From Allodiplogaster sudhausi (lineage: Eukaryota > Nematoda > Chromadorea > Rhabditida > Diplogasteridae): 64,000 bases of DNA. A model generated the notes under the pieces. That model did not search any database. It was given only the letters and a program-made list of their open reading frames with translations, and was not told where the DNA came from. Each line of letters starts with the position of its first letter. The first letter of the stretch is position 1. Below, in pieces: positions 36,764 to 49,896 of this stretch. The translations under genes were made by a program, and so were the position numbers. The stretch lies in contig CALZFC010000252.1 of NCBI GenBank assembly GCA_945643635.1, forward strand, positions 3,811,001-3,875,000, in the 5' to 3' direction.

Positions 36764-37936
36764 TTTATTCACTCCCTCCTTCTCTCTTCTACTCTCTCAT
36801 GTTGTATCAGATCTCGCTTCCTGCGCAGAGATGATTCACGCTTACGTCACAATAAACAGCTTTCCTTGCATGAGAAGTTCAGAAAAGAAAAGATCAAGAG
36901 GTTTGGAATATGTGTCATGGAAAGATTTATTGAGAGAGATGGAAGAGATAAGAGATAGAGATGGAGGGAGAGAGAGAATACAGGGAAACAGAGAAAAGAA
37001 GAGAGGAGAGAGAAGAAGGAAAGAGAGAGAATGCAGACAGTCGGACTCTCTTACTGTAGTGCATGGTCAAAACTGTCGTCATCGACCCCGTTCGCTCAAG
37101 AGTTGACTCCAGTCCAAAACTCGCGTCTCTCTCTCCGAGCGAAAAGAGGCGGAGCTTCGAGCTAGCCCCGCCCTTTCTCTACTTACTTCTTTTGGAGGTT
37201 ACGAATATGCAAGCACCACACTTTCAGCATTCCCCATCTTTGACACTCTCAATCGGATTCATCATACTACTGCCATGAGAGAATAGTTGAGAAAGAGGGA
37301 GAGAGAGAGAGAGAGACAGGGAGAGGAGAAGAAAGAGATAAAATGGGAAAGGAAGAAAGATAGACGACAAAGCAACACTTCGTTTATGACAGCTAGATGA
37401 AGAATCTATCGAAATGAGAGGGAGATCAGGGACACTCAAGTGAAAAGGAGAGTTTCTCTTTCACTCTCTTTTCTCTCCACTTCCATTTCCCCTCTCTCTC
37501 TCTCTCTTCCTCTCTCTCTCCCCCCCCCCTCTCTCTCTCTTTCTCTCTCTCTTCCCTCGCCAAGTAAGGAGAGTGCCAGTGAGCGTGACATTACTCGTTG
37601 TTTCTCCAACCCATTCCCCTTCCCTTTCTTCTCTTACTCTGAAAGCTCTCCTTCTTTCCCTTCTTCTCCTCTAAATGTCTACCGATCGCTTGTCGTATTA
37701 GCGACCGTCACATTTTGTCCCACTTCACCACTTTTTTTTGTCCAATACCAAAAAGCTCTCAGGGGTTTCCTCTCTGCGCGACTTTCACTGTTTGTTCTTG
37801 AGTAACTAACAGAGCTGATTAACATTTTAGCTTTCTTGTAAATGTATAGCATAGTTTTCTATCTTAACGATCGTAAAGTTTCTGCTGATAAATAGCTGAT
37901 AAGTCGAGAATAAAGTCTTTCCCTTTGAGTTGTGGA
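35580..37936. other. Intergenic region between divergent exportin-4 and secreted-protein genes
   Basis: (CT)n tracts at about 36044-36095, 36340-36400, 36727-36762 and 37490-37555. GA-rich stretch at about 36925-37035. No gene recognised. The open frames are Ser/Leu repeats. Confidence 0.6.
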
Positions 37937-39113
37937 ATGAAGGGCTTGTCGGTGCTTCTCCTCCTCGTCCCTTCTCTCCTCGCTGCAATCAACACTGCCG
38001 ACATCTCCGTTCGCATTGAGCGGCATTTTCCGTGCTCGGCAAGCTCGGGTTCGTTAGCGCAGAATCTTTTTAATTTTTTATATAATTTTTTTTGGTCATA
38101 TGACAGACTTTATCATCCGTTCTATCCAAAACAGCACTGCCAATTGTCCGAATTACGTACACGCTGTTGGGAAAATTGGCTCATTTGAAAGTGTAAAAAA
38201 TACACAAAAGGTTCGGAAATGACAGCATGCTTATATGTATGTATATCTTTACATATATATATATATCAAAATTCGCATCTTTCAACGCAATTCAATTAGA
38301 AAAATATTCATATTTACTTTGCTTCTGTTTCGTGGATTTTCTTAATATTTGGTTACATTTTCTGCTCACCGTTTCCGTTTTCCGCGATCTCCGTACATTT
38401 TAGTTCCTTGATTGCCGTTCTCTTCTTGCTGTCTTCATTTTCTTTTTGAAGAGGTGAATATGAAAGGAGAGAGACTGCAGAAGAGAAAGAGAGAGAAGCG
38501 AGAAAAGAAAGAAAAGAGAGAAAAGAGAGATGAGGCATAAGAAGAGAAGGAGATCTAGTGTAGAGAGAGAGAGCAAGAAAAACGGGCGTGTTCTTGTGAT
38601 GTAGCTGGTCAGAGTTCTATCAAGATATCATACAAATATGCCTTGCTATTCTCTCTCCAGACGCTCTTCCTGCTCTTCTTGTAGTGTACCCAAAATTATC
38701 AACTTTGTCTTTCTCTTTTCCAGAAGCATCAAGAAACATCCACACTGTACATTCTCTGCAAATAACTTATCTTGTTTTCACCCTCGTGAACTTCTCATTG
38801 AATGAGCAAAGTAAAATCACGATTGCAGATCATTAGAGTTACTCACTCTTGTCGATTAAAATCGGTTACTGTATTAAGCACTGCCTGATGTATGTATATA
38901 TCACATCATATTGTTCTCTGATTATATTTTTAGCCTACATATTTATGTAGATCGCTGGTATTGATTAGCTATTTCGTGCACATGTGCGTAATGCATTTCC
39001 GGGACGGGCGAGTGACACTCTGCTTGCACCTATCAAATCGCTGTCCATCTATTTCATTCTCTGCTTTTCTCTTATCTTTTCTATCACACCCTTACTATTC
39101 ACTCTCTGCACTC

Positions 39114-39162
<49 letters not shown>

Positions 39163-39188
39163 ATCTCTCTCTTTCTCTTTCCTTTTCC

Positions 39189-39223
<35 letters not shown>

Positions 39224-39933
39224 CTCTGCTTCTCTACCTCTCTAGGTTCTCTGTTTCTATTCTTCAACTGATTCAGTATCGGCCGACGGCTAGCATGGGT
39301 AGCCGACCTTGGAGGGACCATTGCTTTCTTTCTTTCATTTAGACTAAAAGAGATCAGTTAGCATGAAGGAGGCACGGAAGAGAAAGGGGGACAAGAAGGG
39401 AGACAGGTGAAGATAGAAAGAGAGAGACAGAGAGAGGGTGAGAGAGAAAGGATAAAGAGAGAGAAATGTTGAAATGAAAAGAAGGCAAAAGAGACTGCAA
39501 GTACTTCTGGAATACTAAATCAGTTTAGAATCAAAATATATACATATGTATGTATATGAAACACGTATTTTTTCTGTGAACATTTTCTTTGAGCGGATTC
39601 CATCTCCCAATAGGTTTCTTCGCATTCTCCGTGAAAAAGGAAAATGGTGTCAAATTTGGCGAATTTGGACTATGCTCTTCATGAATAAACGATAAAGTCC
39701 AAACCACCGATGAACCAAGACTCCGAATATCCGGGAAATGGACGAGTTCTAATTTCCCCTGTTCCAGGGCCGCGGAAAGAGAATCTCCTGATCAAGTTCC
39801 CCTCGTACAAGACACCCGGAGTCGACTTCCACGAGGAACGCAATGAAGCCGGCAACAAATGCTTCCGAATGAGTGGAGGGAAAGTTCAGGTAGCAGAGAT
39901 AATAGAGGGAGAGGGGAAGAGAGAAAGAAGGAA

Positions 39934-39995
<62 letters not shown>

Positions 39996-41342
39996 CTATC
40001 CCTATAGAGTTAAAGAAGATGGAAGAATGGGAAAGGAGAAAGAATGGAAAGAAATGGTTGCCGTGCAGGTGTTCTCTCCTGGCCTGTCCAGTGCTAAGCA
40101 TTACTACGTGCATCTGGAGACTCGGATTGGCATCCACGGCAAGCCCGAGAGATGCGTCAATGCGGAGCCAGACGGCTGCGGAGGCATCGGATCTTGGTTT
40201 GCTTGCAGATTTCACATAACAAATATGCTGGAATTAACTTTTAACATTAATAATTATCACATTATATAACTAATTATTAATGTTCACCTCAACAACAAGT
40301 ACTTTACACGCTATCAAATAAAGCGGTGAAATATTCATAATCGTATAATCATTTTGCAGTGTCCACTGCGATATCTGCCATACGATGGGCGGGAACTTGA
40401 AGAACTTCGTGCAGATCTACCAGGGCGATCAACTGGCACAGTGCACGTCACAGGTTCTGACTTTACTCTGCCTCTCTGTCAATATCTCTCTCTATCTATC
40501 TCTCTCTCTCTCCCTCTCTCTACTTTTATCTTTCCCTATCAGGGCTTTTTTCTTCTTTTCTCGCTTTAACGTCATTTGTCTCACCACTTTTTGTTGTCTT
40601 TGCAAAATTAGATCGGCAAAATTTTTGAAAATGGGTTCCACCATGAACCATTTGCAGATACATATTTATGTGTTTCTGTGCTTTGGGAGGTTCTTTGCAA
40701 GAGATGGAAATATGAAATGACGTCACTTGGCAGGGCCTCCCCGCTGGTGAGTACAACGACCTCGCTCTCCGTGTCTGCCTGCCCACCAAGAACGAGCTGC
40801 TTCCCTTCCTTGATCAGGTTTCCTAAAAATTCCCACATTTGCCGTGAAATAATTGTCTCGACATACGTTAACGGTTTAGACCATCTCAAACAAGCTATGC
40901 TATCTCTATTCTATTTCATATTTTATGTATAAATGTATATCTCACAAGAAAGCAAGCTTATTTCACTAATTTGTAGAACTCGAACAGAGCTGAGCAGCTC
41001 TGGGATCTCTTCGTCAGCAGCCGCGCTCGTTCTGGAGTTCGTTTTATTTCTTTCCCTCTCTGTCTCTGTCTCTCTTTCTCTCTTTCTCTCTCTCTCTTTC
41101 TCTCTCTCTCTTTCTCTCTCTCTTTCTTTTTCTCTCTCTCTCTCTTTCTCTCTCTCTGTCTTTTCATCTTGTTCCCATCCCTCTCCATCCCCTTCCAGGA
41201 GATTCCTCTCGTGATCGCAGCTCGTATCTTCGACCGGCCCATCAATAATCTGCCGATCGCGGAGATGAATGATTTGCTGCACGGGTCGAAGGCGGGGATG
41301 ATTGGCTGCCACTGGATCTACGCGACTGTCTCGCAGAACTGA
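37937..41342 (+). CDS. Secreted Cys-containing protein of unknown family
   Basis: A possible first exon at 37937 encodes a signal peptide (MKGLSVLLLLVPSLLAAINT). Well-supported exons follow from about 39709: GPRKENLLIKFPSYKTPG, VFSPGLSSAKHYYVHLETRI (about 40069-40195, with RCVNAEPDGCGGIGSW), CDICHTMGGNLKNFVQIYQG (about 40359-40453), GLPAGEYNDLALRVCLPTKN (about 40734-40818), AEQLWDLFVSSRARSG and IPLVIAARIFDRPINNLPIA. The last exon ends GMIGCHWIYATVSQN and a stop at 41340-41342. Acceptors and donors are GT-AG. Several Cys in short-spaced pairs suggest disulfides in an extracellular beta-rich domain. I do not recognise the family. Linking the signal-peptide exon to the rest across 1.6 kb of repeats is inference. 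If wrong, the protein may start MNQDSEYPGNG at 39709. Confidence 0.65.
38040..39700. repeat. Long intron with CT and GA satellites
   Basis: CT tracts at 39118-39160 and 39194-39221, GA-rich stretches at about 38465-38575 and 39410-39465. No exon seen. Just downstream (39937-39992) a (GT)n run passes directly into (GA)n within the next intron. Confidence 0.7.
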
Positions 41343-41642
41343 AGAATGCAGAAGGCCTCTCCAAGATGATTGTTCAAATGGAGTTTCCTTTCTATCAATT
41401 CTATATTTTGTACGCGCTGGTAGTAGACGATCTGTGAATCCTTGCATTCATTTACTTCAGTTAACATTGTTTTTTCATGAAAACAATGATAATCTTGCCC
41501 AGTATGGTGCTCTCTTTCTCTCTCTTTACTATTTCCCTGCCTTAGCTATGCAGTTCTGGTCTTCCATCATTTACCCTTCTTCTCTCGTCAAATTTCCATC
41601 TCGCCGTGTTCTGCACAACGCCATTTACCGGTTCACTCCAGG

Positions 41643-41698
<56 letters not shown>

Positions 41699-42527
41699 CT
41701 TTATATTCTCTCCCTCCATCTTGTTACCATATTCGCATTTGACTAACCTTCACATGGCCGCCCTCTTCCATCATCATTCTCCTCTTTCTTCCTGAGCATT
41801 CCATCCTCTCCACTTCGTTCTTTGTTGCCGGAAGACCTGATTCCCTCACATGCTGTTCCTGCTTCTACTTTAGTACTCTTCCCAACAACCAATTTCAACC
41901 CACGGGCCAAGGACACAACTTCCTTCTTTCTGTTTCTATATTTCCTATCTCTCTCCTCTCTCCTCTCTCTCCCTCACTCTTTCTCTATCACTCTCTCTCT
42001 CTCTTTTCGTCTTTATCTCTTTCTCTCTGTGTCTGCCTCTCTCTCTCACTCTCACCCTTTCCCTCTCCCAACACCACTCTAACAGGCTTCCTCTCTTACA
42101 CAATTCTAAAAGCGTTTATTTCATGCGCAGCCTTCTCCATTGCGGGTATTCAACTGTTGAGCACAAATTTGCAGAGAATCATAAGCTCACGCCCCTGGAA
42201 ACGATATCTTTCTCCGTATACAGAGAGTTCATTTTGTCCATAAAATGTTGAGAATGAGCCATCTCCCCCGATAACGCAACAATCCAAGCAAAAGAAAACA
42301 GCTGGATTATGAGAAGAGTTCTCTTCAAATGAACAAGAGGATATCACAGCTGGGCGATAGAATCGACGACCAGCTCAAATATGATTTACAAGTTGTAATT
42401 CACAGATAATCAAGACGTTCAATTCCTCGACATTTCCATAATTAACAAGCAATGAAGACCTGGCACACAATTAGTTCGCACAATTGTCGAATGGGATGAA
42501 GCTCGAACAGCTGCCAGAAAGAGCGAG
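41343..42527. other. Intergenic, CT-rich
   Basis: CT tracts at about 41643-41700 and 41935-42070. No gene recognised. A minus-strand frame at 42150-42347 shows no similarity. Confidence 0.6.
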
Positions 42528-43082
42528 ATGACCTGTGAAGACGAAAAAGAGAAGAAACTTGCGAAGAGAAAGAAGAACCATTCGGAAGCTTCTTCGTCTT
42601 GTTTTGCTGGTTCCTCAGTTCTCTATCGAAGAATGAATCGTCCTCCCACGAAGGCTGCGCTCCTTTCCTGGTGTCAAGGCAAGTCTCCTTCAGTTAGCTG
42701 GTTACAGAGTCCATTCTTTGAAACAGTACCTTCCGTGTCATCCTTGAGTTGACACGATGATAAGTCTGAAAAAGCCATGTGTGTATGTATGTACGTACAT
42801 GAAAATATCGACAATTTACGGCTACTCCTTGTTTTCTAATAATATTATCTATATTAAGTAAGATTAAAAATAAGATTGCAGAAGTCCTGTCAGACCGGAG
42901 GTCGTGCTTTCATGAGGAGAGTGTTCACTCGGATTGGCAAGTTATCAATCAACTCATCGTTGCCCTCACTAATGCCCAGTGGGCGGGGCTACTCGGATAT
43001 AATGAAGCAGCTACCGTAGCCATACAGTACTCGTCAAGGAAACGACAGGCAATCGTTGCTGTCAGTGAAGGATGAGGAGATG

Positions 43083-43148
<66 letters not shown>

Positions 43149-43399
43149 AGAAGAAGAAAGAGGAGAGCGGGAAGAGAGCACCATTGAAATATGACTTGTT
43201 ATGACAGGAGGAGTTCGTGCTGCGCATTCTCCTCGCAGTAATTCGCTCGTCAATGGAAGAGCGCTTTCCAACTGAAGAGAGGGTCGCTTCATTCAGAGAC
43301 GTCGACTTCTGCCGTGTCATTGCTTCCTCCGGTCTGGTCGCCCCCTCACGACAGCCATTTCCACTTGGTAAGAGGAGAGAGAAAGAGAGAGAGAGAGAA

Positions 43400-43453
<54 letters not shown>

Positions 43454-44386
43454 AGGAGAGCGAAGGAGGAGAGAAAGACAGAGAGAAAGGGAAAGAGATA
43501 ACAGAAGAGAGAAATAGGAGGAGAAAGAGAGGGTATTAAAAGAGGGGAAATAATTTCAATCGCGCTCTCCATAGTAGGCAAATTACACTATTTTATTTAA
43601 CGTTCCGGTACCTGCAGATCCGTTCTTCTGCCTGACTTCTCTGCTCAACTGGGCCTTCCACAAAAATGCACTCTCTCATCTCCGTCTCATCGATGCTTTT
43701 CTCGTTGAAGTCGGCTTCCACATCCACACTGACACGCAACTACTCAACTTGGCTGCTCACTACGATCTACCATTTACACGGGTAAGCAGGAAGGGATGGT
43801 GGGATTGGGGGAAGGGATGGTGGGATTGGGAGAGAGGGACAGAGAGATAGAGAGAGCGAGAGAGGGGCAGAGAGGCAGAGAGACAGAGAGAGCGAGAGAG
43901 GGGCAAAGAGACAGAGAGTGTGAGAGAGGGGCAGAGAGACAGAGAGGGCAAGAGAGGGGCAGAGAGACAGAAAGAGGGGCAGAGAGTCAGAAACAGGGGC
44001 AGAGAGAGCGAGAGAGGAGCAGAGAGACAGAGAGGGCGAGGGAGGGGCAGAGAGACAGAGAGAGAGAGTGGCAGAGAGTCAGAGAAGAGAGCGAGAATGG
44101 AGAGGGAGGGAAGAGATGATAAGGAACTCTTCTTCAGCGTGCAGTCCTCCAACGAGTAGGTGGCAGCCGCGGCGTGGAGTGCTTGCTGATCTCCCCTTCC
44201 TTCGTGGTGGATGGCTCTCCTTCCCTCTTCACACTCCTCCGTGACCATCTCGTCCATCTGAATGAAGAGTGCTTCCCTCCGGGCCTCTTCGATGTTTTGA
44301 CCAATCTCTGGTTCGATGACGCCATTCAAAAGAGATATCGCGCAATCAGTGGAGCAGAGAGGGAAGAGGATTTGCTGTCTGCCTAA
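42528..44386 (+). CDS. Unrecognised mostly helical protein
   Basis: Exon 1 from the ATG at 42528 ([20 protein letters not shown]) runs to [13 protein letters not shown] phase-2 donor joins an exon at about 42883 ([39 protein letters not shown]). Further exons are [20 protein letters not shown] (about 43208-43368), [20 protein letters not shown] (about 43617-43781) and [20 protein letters not shown] (about 44139 on). The last ends [17 protein letters not shown] and a stop at 44386. The predicted protein is about 280 residues, helix-rich, with a basic start and no membrane segment. Introns contain GA satellites and the minisatellite at 43811-44105. I do not recognise a domain. It could be the C-terminal part of a larger protein if my start is wrong. 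Confidence 0.6.
43811..44105 (+). repeat. GA-rich minisatellite in an intron
   Basis: Degenerate tandem units of roughly 20-30 bases built on GAGAGAGGGGCAGAGAGACA. It lies in the last intron of the 42528-44386 gene. Confidence 0.85.
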
Positions 44387-45538
44387 TTGTATTCTAACCA
44401 TGAATTAAAGTTTAATAAAGGGAATATCATAGCCTCTTGTCGTGTAATAGTAAACACCAGAATATCAATATAACGTCAGCAAAGGTCCATGCCAACTCAA
44501 CTTTCCGTTGGAAGGAAAGTCTTATCGCCCAACGCATGTTGCACGCATTTTCGTGAGCACTTCAGGATACCGTAGTTGATCCTCTGCCAGATTCAAACGA
44601 ACACATAAAATTATTATCAACCGGAAATGGGGAAAGAAAGCATCGGAAGAAACAATGTGAAGAGCACACCAGGATCTCATCGTAGAGAAAGAAGAAAAGG
44701 TCACACCGAGGGAGCGAGAGAATCGGAAGACTGTTTGAGCAATCAAACAATGACTTCTTCTACTAAGCATGACAGGCATACAGTAAGACAGGCACACTGT
44801 AAATGGAGATACCCTATGGCTAGAGCAGATAAGACTTACTTGACACTTCACTTGCAGCGTGGCCTTTGCAATCAAGGAAAGGCGCAAACATGAAAGTTCC
44901 GCACACAACTAGGGAAAAGAGAAAGAAGGTAACAAACAAACATTATTAGAAATGCACATGAAACACAAGTAACAATATTGATATAAATGCAATGCAAAAA
45001 TGGTTGGCCCCTGAAGAAATGAATGAGAAGACGATGGGAAGAGGTAAACACAGAGCCTCTTCTTCATTTTGAAAATGCACATAACTAAAGAGCAAGAGAG
45101 CAAGGCTAACATTTTGATATTTCAAACGTACGTATGAATGATGAATGATTAGGACTGGTTAAGTTACAAGCAAGAAAACAAGCACAATAAAATAAGAAAA
45201 TGCACGAAAGTAGAGAACAAAGGCATCATGTTTGTTTAACCGGTTTAAGAAGACACAAAAAATGCTTAAATGAGGATTCGTGAATGAAAAAGAGCTTAAT
45301 AGGACGATTGGCTTGCCGCTTAAGAACAGTGCCAATAATAGATAATCTTTTCTCCTAAAGTAGTGCTGAGTCACGATCTCCGTAACGAACTATATATTTA
45401 TCGTCTATCTATAAATGAAAAGGAGGGAACAGAAGAGGAGAGGGTCAGAAAGAGGGAGAGGGTCAGAAAGAGGGAGTGGGTCAGAGAGAGGGAGGTGGTC
45501 AGAGCGAGCGAGGGAGGGTGGAGAGGGTGGATTGGAAG
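44387..45538. other. Intergenic region between convergent genes
   Basis: AT-rich and without a recognised gene. GAGGGAGAGGGTCAGA-type repeats (about 45440-45520) adjoin the POU stop codon. Confidence 0.6.
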
Positions 45539-48500
45539 CTAGGAGATGGACAAGGCTCCTCCGCTCCTGTCCTCGGAAAAAGGGTCGAGGGAGAGACTCG
45601 CAGCCAGAGGGCCGCCGATTCCGGGTGGAATTGCAGTGAAGAGGGGAGCGGAGATCCCCATCACCGAAAGATCCTAATAATATATAAATATTTCAGCAGT
45701 AAATCTTAAATTAATACAAAAAATTCAAGTTTGAAAAGAAAAGTATGCTACAAAAGTGTACCAACCGGTTTGGAACTGAAGTGGTGGTTCAGTAGGGTGT
45801 GCTGAGACATCGCAGAAGGAGAAGACGAAGTGGACTTCTGGCAACTTTGGTCTTCGTTCAGGGCCGATGCCAGTGTTTTTGGGACCGGTTCCGAACCGTT
45901 TCCGCTCTGAACGAGTAGACAATTATTCCTGTCTTTATTATATCATTTAAGATGATATGTAAGAGGTTCGTGGAAAAGGTTCATCTTGAAAATAATTGAT
46001 ATGTTAAAAGGTTCATCATCACACTTGGAAATGCAAACCTCAAACAGCGCGGAATTTCCACCACCAAAGACGACATCATCATCCGATTTTCTCATCTTCT
46101 GGCGGCGATTGCAGAACCACACGCGAACCACCTAGGCATATGAAATAAAATTAGACAAGAGTGTATTACAAAAACACATCTGAAATAAATCTCGAAAAGA
46201 TATTATGGATAAAAATAGGAGACACCAACGTCCTTGTCCAGCTCGAGTTGCTCGGAAATAGAAGCCATTCGCGTATGGTCTGGTCTTGGATTCACTGCGA
46301 ACTCGCGGTCCAGTTGTGCCTGCAAAATCAGAAATATTTGTATGATGATACCTTTGCTATTATACTTCCTCTCTCTCTTTCTCTCCCTCTCTCTCTTTCT
46401 CTCCCTCCCTCTCCCTTTTCTCTCCTCCCTCTCTTTCTTTCTCTCCCTCTCGATGTATTTCTCCACCCCTCCAATACTTCCTTTTCGTTAAACCAGCTCA
46501 ATTTCATCGACAGCCTGAGAAATCGCAGTGACAGATGGATAGAAGAAAGAATTGAACCTTCTGTGCTGCATCGAGATTCGTTCTCTTTCTTCGCTTCTTC
46601 AGCTGCCCCGTCGGACACTCTGGCGACTCCACGCAAGGAGGCTGCAATTAAAGACAATTCTCTTTCAGATATTTTCTTCAATAAAAAAAATAATCATATT
46701 TAAGTACACAATAAACTGAGAGATTTCAAAGCGGTTAAAGGTAGCAAAGGCATCACACAATCTCATTATTGTTAAGCACCCACTTCACAAGCCATGCTGA
46801 CATCAGCCACTTCACACCGGAATACACCATATAATGTTCACAAAACTTCAATTTGTCATTTGTAGATATGCAACTTTGCTTTAAAAAACTTCGAGTGGCA
46901 ATAACTTGGATCAGTCGAAGTATATTTCAAAAGATCTCCTTGTCCATCTGCACATCCACAAACCCGCACTCCCAGATTCTCCAGCTACTCTACAGTGATC
47001 ACAACACCTTTATTCAAAATGTATGCAACCACAACGATTCTCGGTTCATAATAACTTCGTGTGTGTATGTGCAGTGTAGTAAATAAGGTTGCGAGGTGAG
47101 ATTTGTGTATATGTTTGCGTGGAATGGACGATCTCTGAGCAGCTGAAGCAATACAATGAATCCGCCAATAGATGACAATTTGCAGGAAAAGGTATCGGTC
47201 GCCAATCCTGCCTGAGATAGCTGTTAAAGTGGGTTTTACTTCTTGTTATTAGCATGTAATGCAGCTGAAAGCCTTGTAAGTGTTAAAAGCTTACTGTTAG
47301 TAAACGAAAGAGTGGAAGTTGTCAATGTGAGGGTGCCCCTTAGATGCTACTCTTCCTGCTCCTGGCAGTAAGTGGGGATGAAAAACTCTTTCCAGTCCTC
47401 GTCCATCTCCACCAATTCGAGTGCGAGTGACCCTCTGGCCAGGTCATTCCATCCGTCGCCATCCCCCATCTCCCCATCCCCATCCACTGCCTCACCCTCC
47501 ATGTCTGCCCCCTCTCCCGTCCAGGTCAGTCCGGAGTTGAAGTGCACTGTGTTCCACTCCTCTCCGCCCAACACGTCATCCAGGCTGCCTGCCACCTCGG
47601 CAATGGCTCCGGAGAGTGTCCATTTCTCAGTCTCGGGCTCTTCTTCATCAGCTTCTTCTTCCTTGTTGGCAGTTGGTACTTCCTTGCTCCAGTTGCCCCA
47701 GTCCCTACAGTGCCTGAGCTGAGGGACCTTGTGAATCGGATGAGTGGGGTCTGCGAGAATTCGTTGTGCATATTCCACTACGAGTCTATCGAGGGGTGCC
47801 TCCGAATTGACTGAAGAGACACTCTTGGTATCCTTCTTCTGACTCTTCTTCCGACTGCGCCATCCATAGGGGTCAAGCTCGGAAGGATGCGGGTTCTTCT
47901 CCACTGGAAATCTCTCCACAGTGTCTACCCAGTCAGCCAGTCGAGTCTTTCTGAATGTCCAGTCCGTCTCGAGTGGGAAGTGCAAGCAACTGAGGCGGTC
48001 ATCGAGTTCGAGGATCTCCTCTGCGCTGTCAAAGGAGGCTAGGCATGCATGGGGGTGCACTTTGTTAGGCGCAAAATCCACAACGATGTGACATCTATCA
48101 TCGAAATGTTCGCATGCCTTCTTGGGGTCATAGGTCAGAATGAGGTCGTGGAGGTGGGAGTTGAGGATGTCAGAGGAGGGGGGCAGTTCTACCTGTTTCT
48201 GGGCCGGACGCTCGAGGAGATCGGCCAGAGTCGCTCCATTCGCCAGAGCATTCTCCGCGTCCGTCAGCCATTCCTGCACAGTTACTCTGTTTAGTAGAAC
48301 TCTCCTACTCTTTCCACTGCAATGATCTCTGAGAGATAACCAACCAATGAAATGAGAGTCGATCCCAAATGAGGAGCAGTAAAACTGAGAAGTTACAATT
48401 CGTAAAGTGCCCACCTTGAGCAAGGGACGGAGTTTGCACATGTTCTTGAAGGAGAGATTGAGTGCCTCAAAGCGAGAGATGGTTGTCTGGGAGAAGTCGG

Positions 48501-49824
48501 TGCCGTAGCGGCGGCCGAGTGCTTGGCCCACGTCCCCTTGCGTGAATCCTCAACACAAAACACTTACAATTTGAGACACACAGGCTTTTGTTTGTTATAA
48601 AGTTGCAAATTTAAGTTTATTACTAATTTTAATTCTAAAAAAATATATATAAATATTATTATTTTTCTTTCCGCGTCAACCGACCAAACTTTATGCGTTG
48701 CTTCTTGAAGAGTTGCGCAAAGTTTTCCAGGTCGTCCAGGTCGATGCGTTCCTCCTTAAATTGGATAAGAGTTGAGATGAGATTATTTCTTAGAGGAAAA
48801 ACTAGAGAGTATATGTCCACCTTTGTCATGAAAGATGTGGCAGTCTTCATGATTTCACGTGAGTTGTCAAAGAGCTTTCTCTTCAGCAGAGTTGTGCTCG
48901 CCGCTCTCGCGTCTTGCTGCTTCTCCACAGCGTCATCCTTCACCATAGCATCCGTCTGTAAATGTACTTCACTCAAGATAAATCTACATTTTAATTACTT
49001 TAACTAAACTTAACCAGATATGATAGTTAATCAGACGCACAAATAAAGACAGAGGTTTTGTTTGCTTTTTTATGCCTTTCCAACCTCAGAAGGTGTGGAA
49101 GCTCCAGCAGACGAGGTTCGAGAAAGATTTGTACGATGAAGAAGGGGCTGCGGCTGGGCTGCAAAGATAAAATCTTTAACATATTAATACAAATACCGTA
49201 GACTTTCAATTAAGAAAAAAGTTTCGAAAAGAAATATGAACATTTCTCCTGAAAAATTGTAAATAGTAGTTATAAAAATGGCCAGTGAGAGAAGACTGAC
49301 TGAGAGTAGGAACGGGAGGAGCAGCTTGGGGTTGGAAGGAGACAGTTGTACTCGGAGGGAAAGCTAAAGAACGGGGGATTAGGCAGGACTCGTATGCAAC
49401 TTCTTCTAAAGGTGTGAGAAAAACAAGGTGACACTTCAAAATAGACAGCCATAGTCAGGCCATGCGGAAGACTACAAGGTTGGAATGCCCGCCAGTGAGT
49501 AACCACGCCCCTTGCGTGGGTCCAAGTCTGCGTGTTGATGTTTTCCTCCCCCACGACCCCTTCTTGTCGTCTCTCATCTCTCTCGCCCTCTGATCCCTCT
49601 CACCCCTCCATCCTTCTCTAATCCCTCTCCCAATCGCATCATCACTCACGATCTCGAATTTTCAATTTCCACACTCGGTATGGAAAATGACTGCGTCAGA
49701 GGCGGCGGAATCAGTCGGAGAAATACAAGGAAACAGCAAAAGTTAGGCCATGTTTAGAATGCAATGACATCAGCAGAGACAGCCTCTGCCAGATAAGAAT
49801 CTCACCAAGAATGACAGTGACTTT

Positions 49825-49896
<72 letters not shown>

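Noticed and set aside
36647..37106. Open frames with Ser-Leu and Arg-Glu runs
   Set aside because: Repeat translation, no splice context, no family similarity.
44300..44386. Similarity of [14 protein letters not shown] to the G-protein alpha helical region
   Set aside because: No GTP-binding motif anywhere in the predicted protein; the resemblance is short and probably chance.
47372..47722. Plus-strand Ser/Pro-rich frame opposite the POU read-through
   Set aside because: Antisense shadow of the acidic minus-strand frame; low complexity.
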